64,000 bases of DNA from NCBI GenBank assembly GCA_947652605.1, contig OX393582.1:8270544-8334543 (forward strand). The letters run 5' to 3'. Below the pieces are notes generated by a model. That model searched no databases, was not told the origin of the DNA, and saw nothing but the letters and a program-made list of their open reading frames with translations. Source of the DNA: Elmis aenea. Taxonomy: Eukaryota; Arthropoda; Insecta; Coleoptera; Elmidae. How positions within the stretch are numbered: the stretch's first letter is position 1; every line of letters begins with the position of its first letter. Made by a program: the position numbers and the translations under genes. Positions 33,311 to 44,632 of this stretch are shown here, one piece after another.

Positions 33311-35029
33311 CGGACTAAAAGCTGATAAATTACAGTAAAATATTGAATTTGCAGTTGGTAAAAAGTATTAAAACGAATTATTTATAAGCCTTTGCAATAT
33401 TTTTTCGATTATTGTTAAAAAAAGTTATATTTTTAAATAAAGTATGCTATTTTGATTTGAAAATTTTAAATGAAAGTTTGATATTAAGAACGAAGGGGTC
33501 ATACCCGATGTTATTTTATCATTGTGTACCTTAGAGCTGTTCATTTAGTCATTCGTTTGTTATTATAAATTAATAGGTTTGGTGGTGATCTTGGACAAAA
33601 TTTTAATCCAAATTTTATCCTAAATTTCCTGTTAATTTGACACTTTTTCGCTATTTGCCGTTGGAACAAATTTGTGGCATATTAATTTCTAATAGAATAA
33701 CACCAAACATCAGATAAAGTGGAAATCACAAAGAATGCAAGACCAATTGTAGCGAAATTAGTAAGAAAACGTCACTAGACTAAATTAAAAATGTATCTTC
33801 GGTAATTTATCTAGGTTTTTCATTAAAATATACTTATTTTTATATACTTTAAATCTTAAAAAACAGAGAATTCAACGCTGGTTTTTAACACGATCACTAA
33901 TATAGCTATAATTTTTTCTAAGGAAATTATTTAAATGAAACAAATATGAATCAAAATAATAAATATCAAAAATAATAAAAATTGAAACACAACCCAAGGC
34001 AGACATTATCTAATGTCCCTTTTAACAAAATAACATTAAAAATTAATAACTGTCTTTTAAACTTCCAAGTACTTAATCATTTTGAAGTGTTTTTTTTTTT
34101 AGTTGTTTGTTTCATAATCTTTTATTATCGCGTGTTTCAATACGCAGTAGGGTCATCAAAAATTAACATTTACTTCATTTTATTGTAGCTTGCACTAAGT
34201 TTTTTCCTTAAACCGTGTTTTTATGAAAAATAGAAATTAAGCTGTTAACAAGTGGCACATTTTTGTGATATTAAACATAGGTCCTGTTCGCGAACGAAAT
34301 AAAATTTACATAATTTTCATCTTTTTTAAACACGTCCATTGTAAATATAGCAGTTACCATCAACTGTTTTTCAAGTATAACATATTATACAACGAGTGGT
34401 TCTCAAGCAATCAGAGCAGGCACTCCACAGACATCCACATATTCAACAAAAGTCAAATCGACGCCAATTCTCTCTTGCATAAGAAGTAAAATCGAAAAGT
34501 GCCCCGAAAACAAAACACCGCAGGCACACTCCACATCAGTGAGTCCAACATATGATTAGGGACCGCCTAGTAGGACCTCAAATGAATCGCTAAGCTATAA
34601 AGGTGCGCGGAAGTCCTTTATTCGCGAAGAAAGCGGAAGTTGGATGTGAATACGATCAGATCAGAGTCATGACGCTGCGGCCGAGTACAATTCGAAATGG
34701 ATAAGACCGTTGTCTTGAACATAAAGAATGTCGAGTGAACAGGGGCACGAGTCGTTGACTATTATTACTATTATTAAGATTTACTTTTCATCATTTTAAC
34801 GGTTCTCCAACGACATACACATGTCCTTTATTTGATTTAATTGATGAGCACAGCGTCTGCTGCATACATTTATCTTTTGGCATTGAAAAAGTTATATCCC
34901 AGCAATAGATAAATATTTTCATCACGACAATTACATTTTAAACGTTTAACGTATAGTTCTAAAAATAAAAACAAATCACTATGTCAAACACACCCACAGA
35001 CGACATATTCAAAGTGTAATATTTATTTT
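33311..35029. other. non-coding stretch
   Basis: AT-rich to ~34480. The segment 34480-34770 is GC-richer and apparently unique. No gene recognised. Confidence 0.35.
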
Positions 35030-35810
35030 TATTTAATCATGAGTCCTTCTACTGTTAGGCGTTGGACTGTTGAGTTGTATTGTGTATTTTTCGATGTTTT
35101 TATGTCTTGTGCTAAATTTTTTGTTTTTCCAAAAGAGGTTTCTATCCGTTGCTGCTCTTCGTCTTGCCAGGTTTTTCTAGGTCTGCTTCTTTTGTTTTTT
35201 CGCTGTTCTTGCTTCATATGCTTTTCTTATGAACCTTTCTTCTTTAATCCTATAAAGGTGACCTAACCATCCCATCTGTCTTTCTTGTAATTTGGTTTTG
35301 ACTGACTTTATCTTTAGTTGTTCTTTGTATGTTCTATTTCTGATTCTATCTTCTTTGGTTTTTCCTTGGATTTTTCTTAGAAATCCCATTTCTGCTCATT
35401 CACACGTATACTATTTTTATTTGTGAGTGTCCACGTTTCACTTCCGTATATAAGTGCTGGAGTTACTACGTTATTTACCTACTATTTCCACTTTTGTTCG
35501 TTTTGGAATTTCTCTATTTCCAAAAAAATTTGTTCTTATATTGTTAAATATTCTTCCCACATTTCCTGTTCTTTCGTTTATTTCCTTGTTCATTCCTCAA
35601 TGTTTCTCTATGATCACTCCTAAATATTTAAAGCTTTCTACCTGTTCCATTTAAAGTGAATTTATGCCCTTTGTTCACTGTTGTAACAATCATAGTTTTA
35701 GTTTTTTCTGTATTTATTTTCATATTGATTTTATCCAATACCTGGTTTCAAATTTCTAGATTATTTTGCAGATTCTTTTCTGTTTTCGCGTCTAAGACGC
35801 ATGTTTTAAA
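35030..35810 (-). pseudogene. RTE-like LINE C-terminal region, decayed
   Basis: Reading leftward: a reverse transcriptase thumb-like segment near 35700 (MIVTTVNKG), then frame 35389-35177 with MGFLRKIQGKTKEDRIRNRT, RQMGWLGHLYRIKEERFIRK and AYEARTAKK. Frame 35217-35029 gives the basic tail RPRKTWQDEEQQRIETS. The tail ends at a ...DSTVQRL-type C-terminus. It is the same family as 48705-49400 and 55475-55725. Confidence 0.8.
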
Positions 35811-36074
35811 ACACGGTTTCTAAGAAATAGCTAATATAGAATTTATATTTGCAGTTTTAAACAAACTATAAGGTTATTGATTAAAATTTTAATCTAATGA
35901 CTTTACTGGACATTGTCGTAGGCAAAAATGCCCTCAAGGAGGAGCAATAACGCTTCAAATCCCATAATTTTAATAATAATAATTTTCCACACTAAAGTTT
36001 AATAGCTTTGCTTACAAGTATACAAAAGCACAATGGTGCTTTTATTATCATCAATATCACTCTAAATATCACTC
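35811..36074. other. non-coding spacer
   Basis: Nothing recognised. Confidence 0.4.
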
Positions 36075-36735
36075 CAAATTTTCCATAGCAGAAATGAGCC
36101 GTTTAGTTTCAAAACAAGCCAAATCACTTACAATTATACTAAATTTTTCAGGAAACACAAAAACTGAATAAATCGTATAATGTTGCAAAGAAAACAAAAT
36201 TTTTTTTTTTGTCTAGATGTTAAAAGGGTATATACATTTGTATACAAGTTTTGAAGATTGCATACTAATTTAGTTTAGAATTATCGCCTTTTTAAACTTG
36301 GATGGAGACCGTTTTGTTTATAATATTGCTTGTCTAGGTGTTTTTGAAACTATTATAAGCGATGTAGCTTTTTTTGATATTAATCTATGAATTTAATATA
36401 GATTAAAAATAGATTAAATTTTAATTTTAATTTTAAATTAGATATAGATTAAAATTAAATCTATCATAAGGATAGATTATGCTGAGTGAAATAGCTTTTG
36501 ATACTATAATTAAATCTAACCTTTTTGTAGTGAAGAAGCTTGTTTTGAATCAACAAATTTTGATGTAGCTTGTTTTGAAAAGAAAGCCTTTATTTAGCCA
36601 CTTATAAAGCAATGATGTAGTCTGATTTGAATCTTACCGTTCTGCACAGTTATAAAGGTGTGGCTGGACTTTGCAAAAAAAAGTGGCCAAAAAGAGATGT
36701 GGCTTGTTTTGAAACTAAACGACTCATAACAAGAA
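36075..36735. repeat. inverted-repeat region with GATGTAGCTTGTTTTGAA phrases
   Basis: GCCGTTTAGTTTCAAAACAA near 36099 is the reverse complement of TTGTTTTGAAACTAAACGAC near 36704, giving the outer pair of a ~650-bp foldback. Inside the right half a phrase like GATGTAGCTTGTTTTGAA recurs about six times at irregular spacing, along with runs such as TTAAATCTAT. No coding potential or target duplication found. Confidence 0.65.
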
Positions 36736-38397
36736 ATTCATTAAAAAAGCATTGCTGGCCGACCTATCAGCTAATAAACTTGTAGTTATAAAAAAGATTG
36801 TTCTATATTTTGGCGTTACGAAATTCAAAAAAATCTTCCTGATTGAAATTTTTACTTTTTGCGAAAAATGTACGAGGCAATTAATTTAATTAACGAAAAT
36901 GATAATAAAATAATAAGAATAAGAGTGTTTTTAAATCAAAAACAGCTTCCACTTAAGACATTCGCAAGCCTTTTTTGGTAATTCTTGCAAAAGCTGTTAA
37001 CATGAGCTTTTTTAAATTTTGTTAGTTGTAGGTTAAAACTGAAATCAGTAGTGAAAAAAATAAATTGCATTATTTTTAGTTTAGGTTGGCATCTAAGCGA
37101 AAATAAGAAAAGTTAAGAGTATATAAAAGACAAGGTAAAATTAATGTTAATTAATTGAGTAGTTTACTTCTTACAGCACAATTTAATTAGATTTTTTTTT
37201 GTCAATTAGTCAGTAACGGTTTTGTCTTCATTTATAAAAATACAATATTATGTAAGTTCAGTAGTAGGTACAATACACAAAAAATGAAAGGTCAGTTGCT
37301 TAACGCTAATTTATTTCAGGTAACACTCTGTTAAATGTTTCACTGGTAAAAGTTAATGCAAATGTCTTAAACCGTTTCTATTTTGGTGTGGCAGAATCAG
37401 ATGCAGTCGGCAAGAACAGTTTTTTTCTCCAAAATTTGACCTCAAAAGTATCTATTTCATTTTCACATGGTGAATCCGCACACATCATATCTACCTGAGA
37501 TGAAATCACAAACAGTTCATATGCAAATCGGATGTAAAACAGCTTTTTAAAAACCGATGTGTAACAATAATGTCATCATTTTTTTGTTCGTTTATGTTGC
37601 GCAGCACCTAAATGGTAAATTTAGTGCTTCTTTGACATTTTTTATCAGTGGGTACATGATTTGTACGTGTCCGTCTCCCTCGAACGGCATAGCGCGCTAC
37701 CGGAAAACCAGGACGACAACAGGGGATGTATGAATGTTCCCCCTTTTATGAATGGGGTTATCACTGTGTTTGCATGTGTATATTACGCTCATATGAAGTT
37801 TTTTTTATTTATGACCACATTTGTTCTCGCTCGTTATTTGCTATTTTACGTGTTGTTTGTCGTACGACCTTCCGTAGCCATATGAATGTAATACATCATG
37901 AGCTAATAGCAGACACAGGGGATAACATAATACCTGACATGGCATCAAAGTTTGCGTTTCAAATCTTATATACTCACTTTTGATACGCTATAACCCGTTT
38001 TTATTATTTTTTGCCGATACAAATTACATACACAATAGAGAGTGTAGTATAACTGTATATTGCTTGCGTTCATGATTGAAATGTAGGAAGAATCATAGAA
38101 AAAATGCTATCTAATCTAATCGGCACCAATAATCGGAGTTGAGTATATAAAATATCAAGAAAAAATACTTCAAATTAGTTTCATAATTTTTTAATCAATA
38201 GAAAAAGGGACATACAATTTAGTTAATTTAAAAATCTTTTTACTTTCGCCTTATGTAGTGTAAAGAATGTATGGTTTTATACAGTGCTAGACCAGTTGTG
38301 ATTAAGAAAATAACCATTATAAAAAAAAAATTGGAAACTTTACAAAACTCTTTAAGACTTGCTGAGAAGATTAATTTTAACACAAATTAAAGGGCGT
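36736..38397. other. non-coding stretch
   Basis: Mostly AT-rich. A GC-richer apparently unique block lies at 37640-37990. No gene recognised. Confidence 0.35.
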
Positions 38398-38690
38398 TAG
38401 TTTAATGGACATTTATTAACGCATGCCAGAAAGTAGATACGCGAAAATAGGATGGAAAATGCAGATAGAAGGAAAAAGAAATAGAGGAAGACCAAGAATA
38501 AAATGCGAAAAAGAAGTGCGGCTGAGACTAGAAGAAAAAGGAGTCAGCTGGAGAGATGTGCCACAATTAGCTAATGATAGAAAGGAGTTGAGAAACATAA
38601 TACAGAAATAGAAAAGCATACCTCAACACCGAAAGGTACAAGAGGAACCGATTAAGAAGTTTAATGAGAAAATTTAATTTAATTAACAGA
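38398..38690 (+). pseudogene. LINE C-terminal tail, sense orientation
   Basis: The + frame 38423-38611 reads MPESRYAKIGWKMQIEGKRN, RGRPRIKCEKEVRLRLEEKG and VSWRDVPQLANDRKELRNII. This is the basic C-terminal tail (RP..W.D.V..L...KGLSW.EV..LA.DR..WR) of an RTE-like LINE. A homologous copy lies in the opposite orientation at 62826-63085, including the stop region. Confidence 0.8.
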
Positions 38691-38804
38691 ATTGTAGATG
38701 AACGTCCTTTACATTAATAATAATCGTTACTACTTCAGCTGCTTTTGTTAATATGATATAAATAATTTAGAAAGTTCCTGACGACAAGATAAAAGTCTCA
38801 AAAC

Positions 38805-39251
38805 CAGGGCATAAAACCGGTTTTTTAAACCGGTAAAAAAAAACGTTTAACCGTTATTTTTTGTCCGTAAAAGTAATTTTTAAACGAAACCGAAACCGTT
38901 ATCTTTATTGGCAAAACAAACGGTAACCTTTAACCAAAATAATTAAAAACAGTTTTGACATCTTTTTTTAATAAAAATTACTTTAAAAATATCCATAATC
39001 TGTATTAAATTCGATTAGTTTACCTGAAGTCATTACTGAACGCTTGATTTACATACACATATTATAAAATTATAAATAGATAATATCGTTTCATACTTTG
39101 CATTCCTAACCTAAATAATGTCAAAAACCGGTTTTTTAACCGGTTTATAAGTTACATCGTTTTTTTTTCATCGAAAACCGTTTTTTTACGAAAATAAAGT
39201 TCTCGATTTCGGTTAACCGTTAAACAATTTTTTTTTCGGATTCGAGCCCTG
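38805..39251. mobile_element. hAT-like element filled with AACCGGTTTT motifs
   Basis: The 447-bp element starts CAGGGCATAAAACCGG and ends CGAGCCCTG. It is flanked by a perfect 8-bp duplication CTCAAAAC (38797-38804 and 39252-39259). Both halves carry self-complementary AACCGGTTTT- and AACGGTTT-type motifs: AAAACCGGTTTTTTAAACCG on the left, AAAAACCGGTTTTTTAACCG and GGTTAACCGTTAAAC on the right. No open frame. It is non-autonomous; the repeated motif could be the transposase's internal binding site, as subterminal repeats are for other hAT enzymes. Confidence 0.9.
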
Positions 39252-39401
39252 CTCAAAACTGCTCTAGCATTTTTAGTGAGATTTTTCATAAAAGTAGCAA
39301 TTTTTAGTTAAACTAATGTGTATAAAATGAATCACTCAAATGGCTTAAGCAAGTATACTTATACATTTAAGATATATTTTCTAATATTAATATATTTTAA
39401 T

Positions 39402-40931
39402 CAGGGATGGAATAACGTTTTAAATCGTTACGTTATTGAATAACGTTATTTATTATTTGTTTTCGTTACATAACGTTATAAATAACATTAAAAAATAAAT
39501 TGTTATGTTATATAACGTTACATAAATTATGATAAACAGGGTGTTTCTTACATAATACAAAAAAAAATCGGGAGGTGATTCCTTATCGAAAATTAAGGGG
39601 GGCCTTTTATATATAATTTTTCCTTAGACGTCTCCTTTCGGAGTTACAACCCCCTAAACGGGCGCGGTAAAATTAGGTTTTTATTTTATTTCTCAAATTT
39701 GGATTTATGTAGGAGAATGATATTTGGTAGATGTTTTATGCTTATGGAAAGGTTTCCCATAGCAATATTTTCAATTATCTCCCACCTTCACAGGGAGCTG
39801 AAAAGTGCGACCCCTGTTGGTTTTTTAATCAGAACTTTTTGGTGAGTTAAAATTATGCAGTTTAAATATTTTTTTAAAGTTTCATTTATTTGGAAGCTTT
39901 TTTTATTTTTTAGTTTTTTTCGTAAAATCTACAGTTTAAAAAAAAAATTAATTGAGTGAACATGATCCATTAAATATTATAAAATAAAACGATTAATTTT
40001 GGTGGTTACCATGTTTTTTTTTTGTTCATATTCGGTACAATTGACGGGCGTTTTAGTGTTGTCGCCGCGTAAACATCAAAATGAATTACACCCGTCAGTT
40101 CTCCCCAACATGAACATAAACAAACCATCATGGTAACCACCAAATTGAATCGGTTTATATTGGAATATTTGATGGTTCATGTTCACTCATATAATTTTTT
40201 GCTCAAAACTGTAGTTTCCGAGAAAAGTTGAAGAATTAAAAAAAATCCAAATAATTCAAGTTTTCAAAAACAAAAATTAAATTGCAAAATGTCAACCCAC
40301 CAAAAAGTTCTGATAAAAAAAAAACAACAGGGTTCGCACTTTTCAGCCCCATGTGAAGGTGGAAGATGAATGAAAATATTATACTATGTGAAACCTTTTA
40401 ACAAGTATAAAACATCTACCGAATATCATTCTCCTACTTTTAACCAAATTTGAGAAATAAAATAAAAACCTAATTTTACCGATCCCCTTTCGGGGGGTGT
40501 AACTCCGAAAGGAGACGTCTAAGGAAAAAAATTTATATTAAAGACTCCCCTTAATTTTCGATAAGTAATCACCTCCCGAATTTTTTCGCATTATTTAAGT
40601 TATAAAAATAATTTTTATTTGTAACTCTGGAATTATTTTTGGGATGTTAATGTAAATTTAAAACATAGTACAAAATTACGTTAAGATATTTCATTTTCAT
40701 TTTAATTTCTAAAACACAAACAAAATATATCTTTTGAAAATAAAAAGATCGCCATATCAAAATTATATTTATAGAGAATAACGATACAAAATAACTTTTA
40801 ATGAAACGTTATCGGTTATTATAACGTTATATAACGTTATTAAAATATCGTTACGTTATTGTATAAAAAATTATAGTTGAATCGTTATTATAACGTTATC
40901 GGGTATCGTTACGTTACGTTTTCCATCCCTG
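39402..40931. mobile_element. hAT-like element filled with TAACGTTA motifs, carrying a foldback
   Basis: Ends CAGGGATGGAA...TTCCATCCCTG are perfect over 11 bp, and the element is flanked by a perfect 8-bp duplication ATTTTAAT (39394-39401 and 40932-40939). The first ~135 bp and last ~330 bp are dense in TAACGTTA, CGTTACGTTA and ATAACGTTAT, which are self-complementary. The 1.06 kb between is a CAGGGTG-type foldback inserted later. Without it the element would be ~465 bp, close to the 447 bp of its neighbour at 38805. No protein is encoded. Confidence 0.92.
39537..40600. repeat. 1.06-kb foldback nested in the TAACGTTA element
   Basis: Long arms of ~500 bp each pair from CAGGGTGTTTCTTACATAAT on the left through GGGAGGTGATTCCTTATCGA, GACGTCTCCTTTCGGAGTTA, GAGAATGATATTTGGTAGAT, AGCTGAAAAGTGCGA and GGTGGTTACCATG. 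The mirror blocks lie at 40060-40600, and the centre is at ~40065. The right terminus is degraded after ...TTATTTAAG, so the closing CACCCTG is lost. No coding potential. A transcript would fold into a long, nearly continuous hairpin. Confidence 0.9.
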
Positions 40932-40939
40932 ATTTTAAT

Positions 40940-41304
40940 ATTATTTTACTATGTACCTAAGTAGCAATGCAAATATCGTAAATCCGGAATATTGGATAAG
41001 TAAAGATCAGATAATCGGAATTATATTGTGTTTCTAAATATATGTATATCCGTTTGTCTGTTATATTTATTAAAAATATATTTTAATCAACAAAAATAGT
41101 ATTTTTTTTTAAAGATGGTTGCATAAAATTATGAAACTACTCTAACGCAATCAATTATAAAATTTTAGCTTTATAAGAAAAGGACAACAAAATATAAACA
41201 ATTTATAATATGATGAAAACCAAATAGCTACAGTTTGTAATGATTTATTGTCCTAATAAGGATGTAGACGAAGATTCTAGCAGAATTACCCCCTAGACCC
41301 TAGA
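40940..41304. other. AT-rich spacer
   Basis: Nothing recognised. Confidence 0.4.
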
Positions 41305-41655
41305 CCTTAGACGATAGCCCCCCGGACATTATCCTCCTGTCAATAATCCCCTGGAAAATAAGCCCCAGTTTAAAAAAGCTCTGTAAAAAAACTTTTTGTG
41401 CAAAAAACTCCCCGGACAATTTACCTCCCGTATAAAACTTAAAACTCTTTCGATAAATCTTTCTTAATACAACAAGCAATGGATGCAAATATTTATTTAG
41501 CAAAATAAATGTTTTAAAATAATTTTAACAAAATATTTTTTTTACAAAAACAGGGTAATAACTTTCACAGTTTTTTTTACACAGGGGGGCTTTAAACAGT
41601 TTTTTTTTAAATAGAGGTTTATTGACGGGAGGTTAATGTCCATGAGGCAATCGTT
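41305..41655. repeat. inverted repeat with CCCCGGACATTATCC phrases
   Basis: GGACATTATCCTCCTGTCAA at 41324-41343 pairs with TTGACGGGAGGTTAATGTCC at 41622-41641. Related phrases such as CCCCGGACAATTTACCTCCC and AATCCCCTGGAAAATAAGCC recur inside. It looks like an element made of repeated short phrases closed by an inverted repeat. No target duplication found. Confidence 0.65.
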
Positions 41656-43404
41656 CTGTTACGGTAAGAGAAATATGTGGTTAAGATTTTCAATAAATTT
41701 AAGTCTTTTTACAGTAAAATGCATCCATTTAAAAAAAATTATTTTGTATATTTAAGTAGACAAACATCAACTGACTTTAAATTATTTTTTTTTAAATTGT
41801 TTTAAATTCGTAGATGTTTTGAAGTTTTATTGTCGTAAACTGGAAGCAAAGATAATTTATTTTGGGGTAGACAACAGGGGCCACAGTGCTAATGTAATTG
41901 AAATTCATTACAATAAAAAAACTTGGGGTGTGGGCTTCGCTCTCCGCTATCAGTGATTAGTCTAGAGGCAGAAATAAATCGATTAAAAAATTATACACTG
42001 TACAAATTTTAAGGTTTTTAATATGCTTATTAAATAAGGTTAGAGTAATTAATTTGTAACAGAATATTTGACAGTCCTTAACTAAAGAAACTTAATAAAA
42101 ATCTGTCAGTAGAAACAAAAACATGCTTTTTTATACTTATCTGAGGAAAGATGTTTTTTGTTATCCACTTTGCTTGCCAAACTTTTACAACCAAAATTTT
42201 TTAAAGTAATTTTTATTATAATTGACAAAATAGACTTTAAAAAAAGTGGCAGGCATTGTAGGAAGAATTTTGGGTGAGGGGGACAATAAGGACGATTGTA
42301 ATTCTTGGATATGGACTGCAAAACAACTTCGTAAAGATATTGGTCGTTTCTTTAAAATTAAATCTAGATATACACAACTTTTTTGTCAAGAAAAAAGTAA
42401 AATCCATGGAAAAAATTCAAATAACTTTTATCAAGACCGATGAACCCGTTTCACGTAATATATTAACTGTTTTTGAAGCAATTCCAAAAAAATATATCGA
42501 GTACTTAGTTCTGATTTGGGGGCGAAACTCCATCGACGGTTTTTCCAACCCGAACCGTTTCTACATTTCATTGAATCTTGCAGTGATTTATTCGTAGAGA
42601 ATCCTACAAAAGCTTTTCCAATGAGCTCGGTGATGGATCTCGCGATTTCGTGGACCGGTATCGGTTCAACAATAGGCCAACAGAAATGGATGGCCATGTC
42701 TTATCTAAATGCTCCGCTTTAAACCGGGCCATTGCATTTAAATTTGGTCATTTTCGACCCGGGCAATTTTATGTGTTACTGCCTAAGATTTTATCCCGCT
42801 AACGTTTGGAATCTGTCCCCACGATAACTCGGTTAGACATTTCGCTGTATATTTTATTCGAACGCCGGGGTAGTCAATGTAATAGCCAATTATTTAACAT
42901 AACAGCTAGAATATCTACGTGCTTTTATAATAAACGTTTACTGGCTGTCAAATCCGCAATATAATAAGTGGAAAATAATTGGTAATCACATAAACTTATC
43001 TAACGTTTTGAGTTAACATTGCAATAAATAAAATAACGAACCGCGGTATATTCGTTTCTATTACTTTTATTGTTGTGTTGTTTTTGCAACAAAACGTTAG
43101 GTACTAAAGTATTTTTATATATTATACTTCATGTACTATACATTCAAAGCTCAACTTTTTAAGAGGTAACTTGCGTCACCTAAATTAAAATTGCGTGATT
43201 TTGGGCTAAATTACTGTCTGAAAAGGGTGTCAAGATAAAATTACACAAGGAAGAAGTTATACAGGAAAAAATTACACACGGCATACATTTCAGAACGAAA
43301 AAATTACCCTTACCGAAATTTCACCCTGATGCAATTGAACTTTTTTTCCCCATTTTGAGTTTTTAATTATTATGATAAAATTTGATGCTTCTTTTATTTG
43401 TAAG
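41656..43404. other. non-coding stretch with a GC-richer block and AAAATTAC phrases
   Basis: 42240-42800 is GC-richer and looks unique, with short frames lacking known motifs. At 43190-43320 a phrase like AAAATTACACA/AAAATTACCC recurs about five times, resembling the phrase arrays at 16086 and 41305 but without paired ends. Confidence 0.4.
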
Positions 43405-43777
43405 CCAGGGGTTTGGAGCGGGACTCCGAGCGGGGCTCGGAGCTGAAGCACGGAGCAGTGGAGTATGGGTTTTTTGCCCGGAGCAGGAGTGGAGCCTGGA
43501 GCAAATAATTTTGATATTTTGATTGCTCCACTGCTCCAGTTCATTATGTAGAATTTAAAAAAAACTATCCTTTTCCCTTTTTTTCAACGTTTGTTAGGGC
43601 CAAATATTGTTATTTTTATTATTATTAATTGTTTTTAAAATCTTCTTTTTTATCAAAAAACTTTTTATAAAAATGCTAACAATATTCGGAGCACGGAGCG
43701 GAGCTGGAGCAGGCATTTTGATGCCGGAGCGGAGCTGGAGCGGAGCAATTAAAAAATTGGACTGCTCCAAACTCCCT
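43405..43777. mobile_element. hAT-like element filled with GGAGC motifs
   Basis: The 373-bp element begins CCAGGGGTTTGGAGC and ends GCTCCAAACTCCCT. It is flanked by a perfect 8-bp duplication TTTGTAAG (43397-43404 and 43778-43785). Both halves hold clusters of GGAGC or its complement GCTCC (GGAGCGGGACTCCGAGCGGG; CGGAGCGGAGCTGGAGC; CCACTGCTCCAG). The middle is plain AT-rich sequence. No coding potential. The same layout as the 38805 and 56053 elements, with a wholly different motif. Confidence 0.87.
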
Positions 43778-43862
43778 TTTGTAAGAATAACAAAATGATA
43801 AATAATTCACCGACTTTCATTTATCATTTACCTTTCAATATTTTGTATTACTTACCCTTGAT

Positions 43863-43960
43863 CAGGGTTGGGCAAAATTTGATTTTTATTAAAAAAATCA
43901 TTGAGTTAAATTTAAAAAATCAAGAATTTTTGTTTCTTTGACTTTTTTTGAGGAATTTGA
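43863..43960. repeat. left end of another CAGGGTTG hAT-like element
   Basis: CAGGGTTGGGCAAAATTTGA followed by TTTTTATTAAAAAAATCA resembles the left end of the element at 56053 (CAGGGTTGATAAAAATCATG). No matching right end or target duplication (CCCTTGAT) was found, so it is probably truncated. Confidence 0.5.
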
Positions 43961-44094
43961 CTATTTTTCCTTGTTACAGTTAGTTTATTTATTATTCATC
44001 CTGCATTATATGTTTTATACAGCGTCATTCAAAAAGTATCTTCAAATGAAAAAGTTTTTTTATGAAAAATTTTTCAGAAACCTTTATTCCTGAT

Positions 44095-44632
44095 AAAAGT
44101 TGGTGAATGACCTTAACTAATTAAAACAAAGAAAATATTTCACAAAAATGTGTACAATACCAGAATCAAGCGATTTCAGAAATATTCACAAGAGCTTAGG
44201 GGGCCTTATTTTAAAAGTTACAAAAAAAAACTTTATAGCAAGAGATTGTTTAGAATTCAAAAATACGACCAAAGGTGAAATATGACGTTAAAATATAAAT
44301 TTTTATTTTTTAAGAAATTTTAACATTCAAAAAGTGTTCCAAATTTAAGAATTTTAAAAATATTTAACTTAAAATTTGTTTTATACCACGCACTAACTTT
44401 TCTTAAGAATAAAATTTTTGGAGAAATCTCTTAGAATTTTATTAATTTTAACATGAAATTTCGTATTGTCATATTTTTGATTTCTAAACAATTTTTTTCC
44501 AATTTTTTTTGTAAGTCTTAAAATAGGGGCACTTTACTTTTGCGAACATTTTTAAAATCGTTAAAATCTAGTGTCCCATATTTTTTTTCCATCTTTAAAC
44601 TTAGTTTTAGGTCATACATCAACTTTTGTGTA
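44095..44632. repeat. diverged foldback element
   Basis: AAAGTTGGTGAATGACC at ~44099 pairs with GGTCATACATCAACTTT at ~44612. Deeper blocks also pair: TCAGAAATATTCACAAGAGC / TGCGAACATTTTTAAAATCG and CCTTATTTTAAAAGTTAC / GTAAGTCTTAAAATAGG. The outer end probably starts at TACAGCGTCATTC (44018). A related single-arm sequence lies at ~24200-24330. Confidence 0.65.

Noticed and set aside
38805..39251. AACCGGTTTT palindromes as a regulatory or replication-origin cluster
   Set aside because: They lie wholly within an element bounded by hAT-like ends and an 8-bp duplication, and similar arrays with other motifs occur in sister elements.
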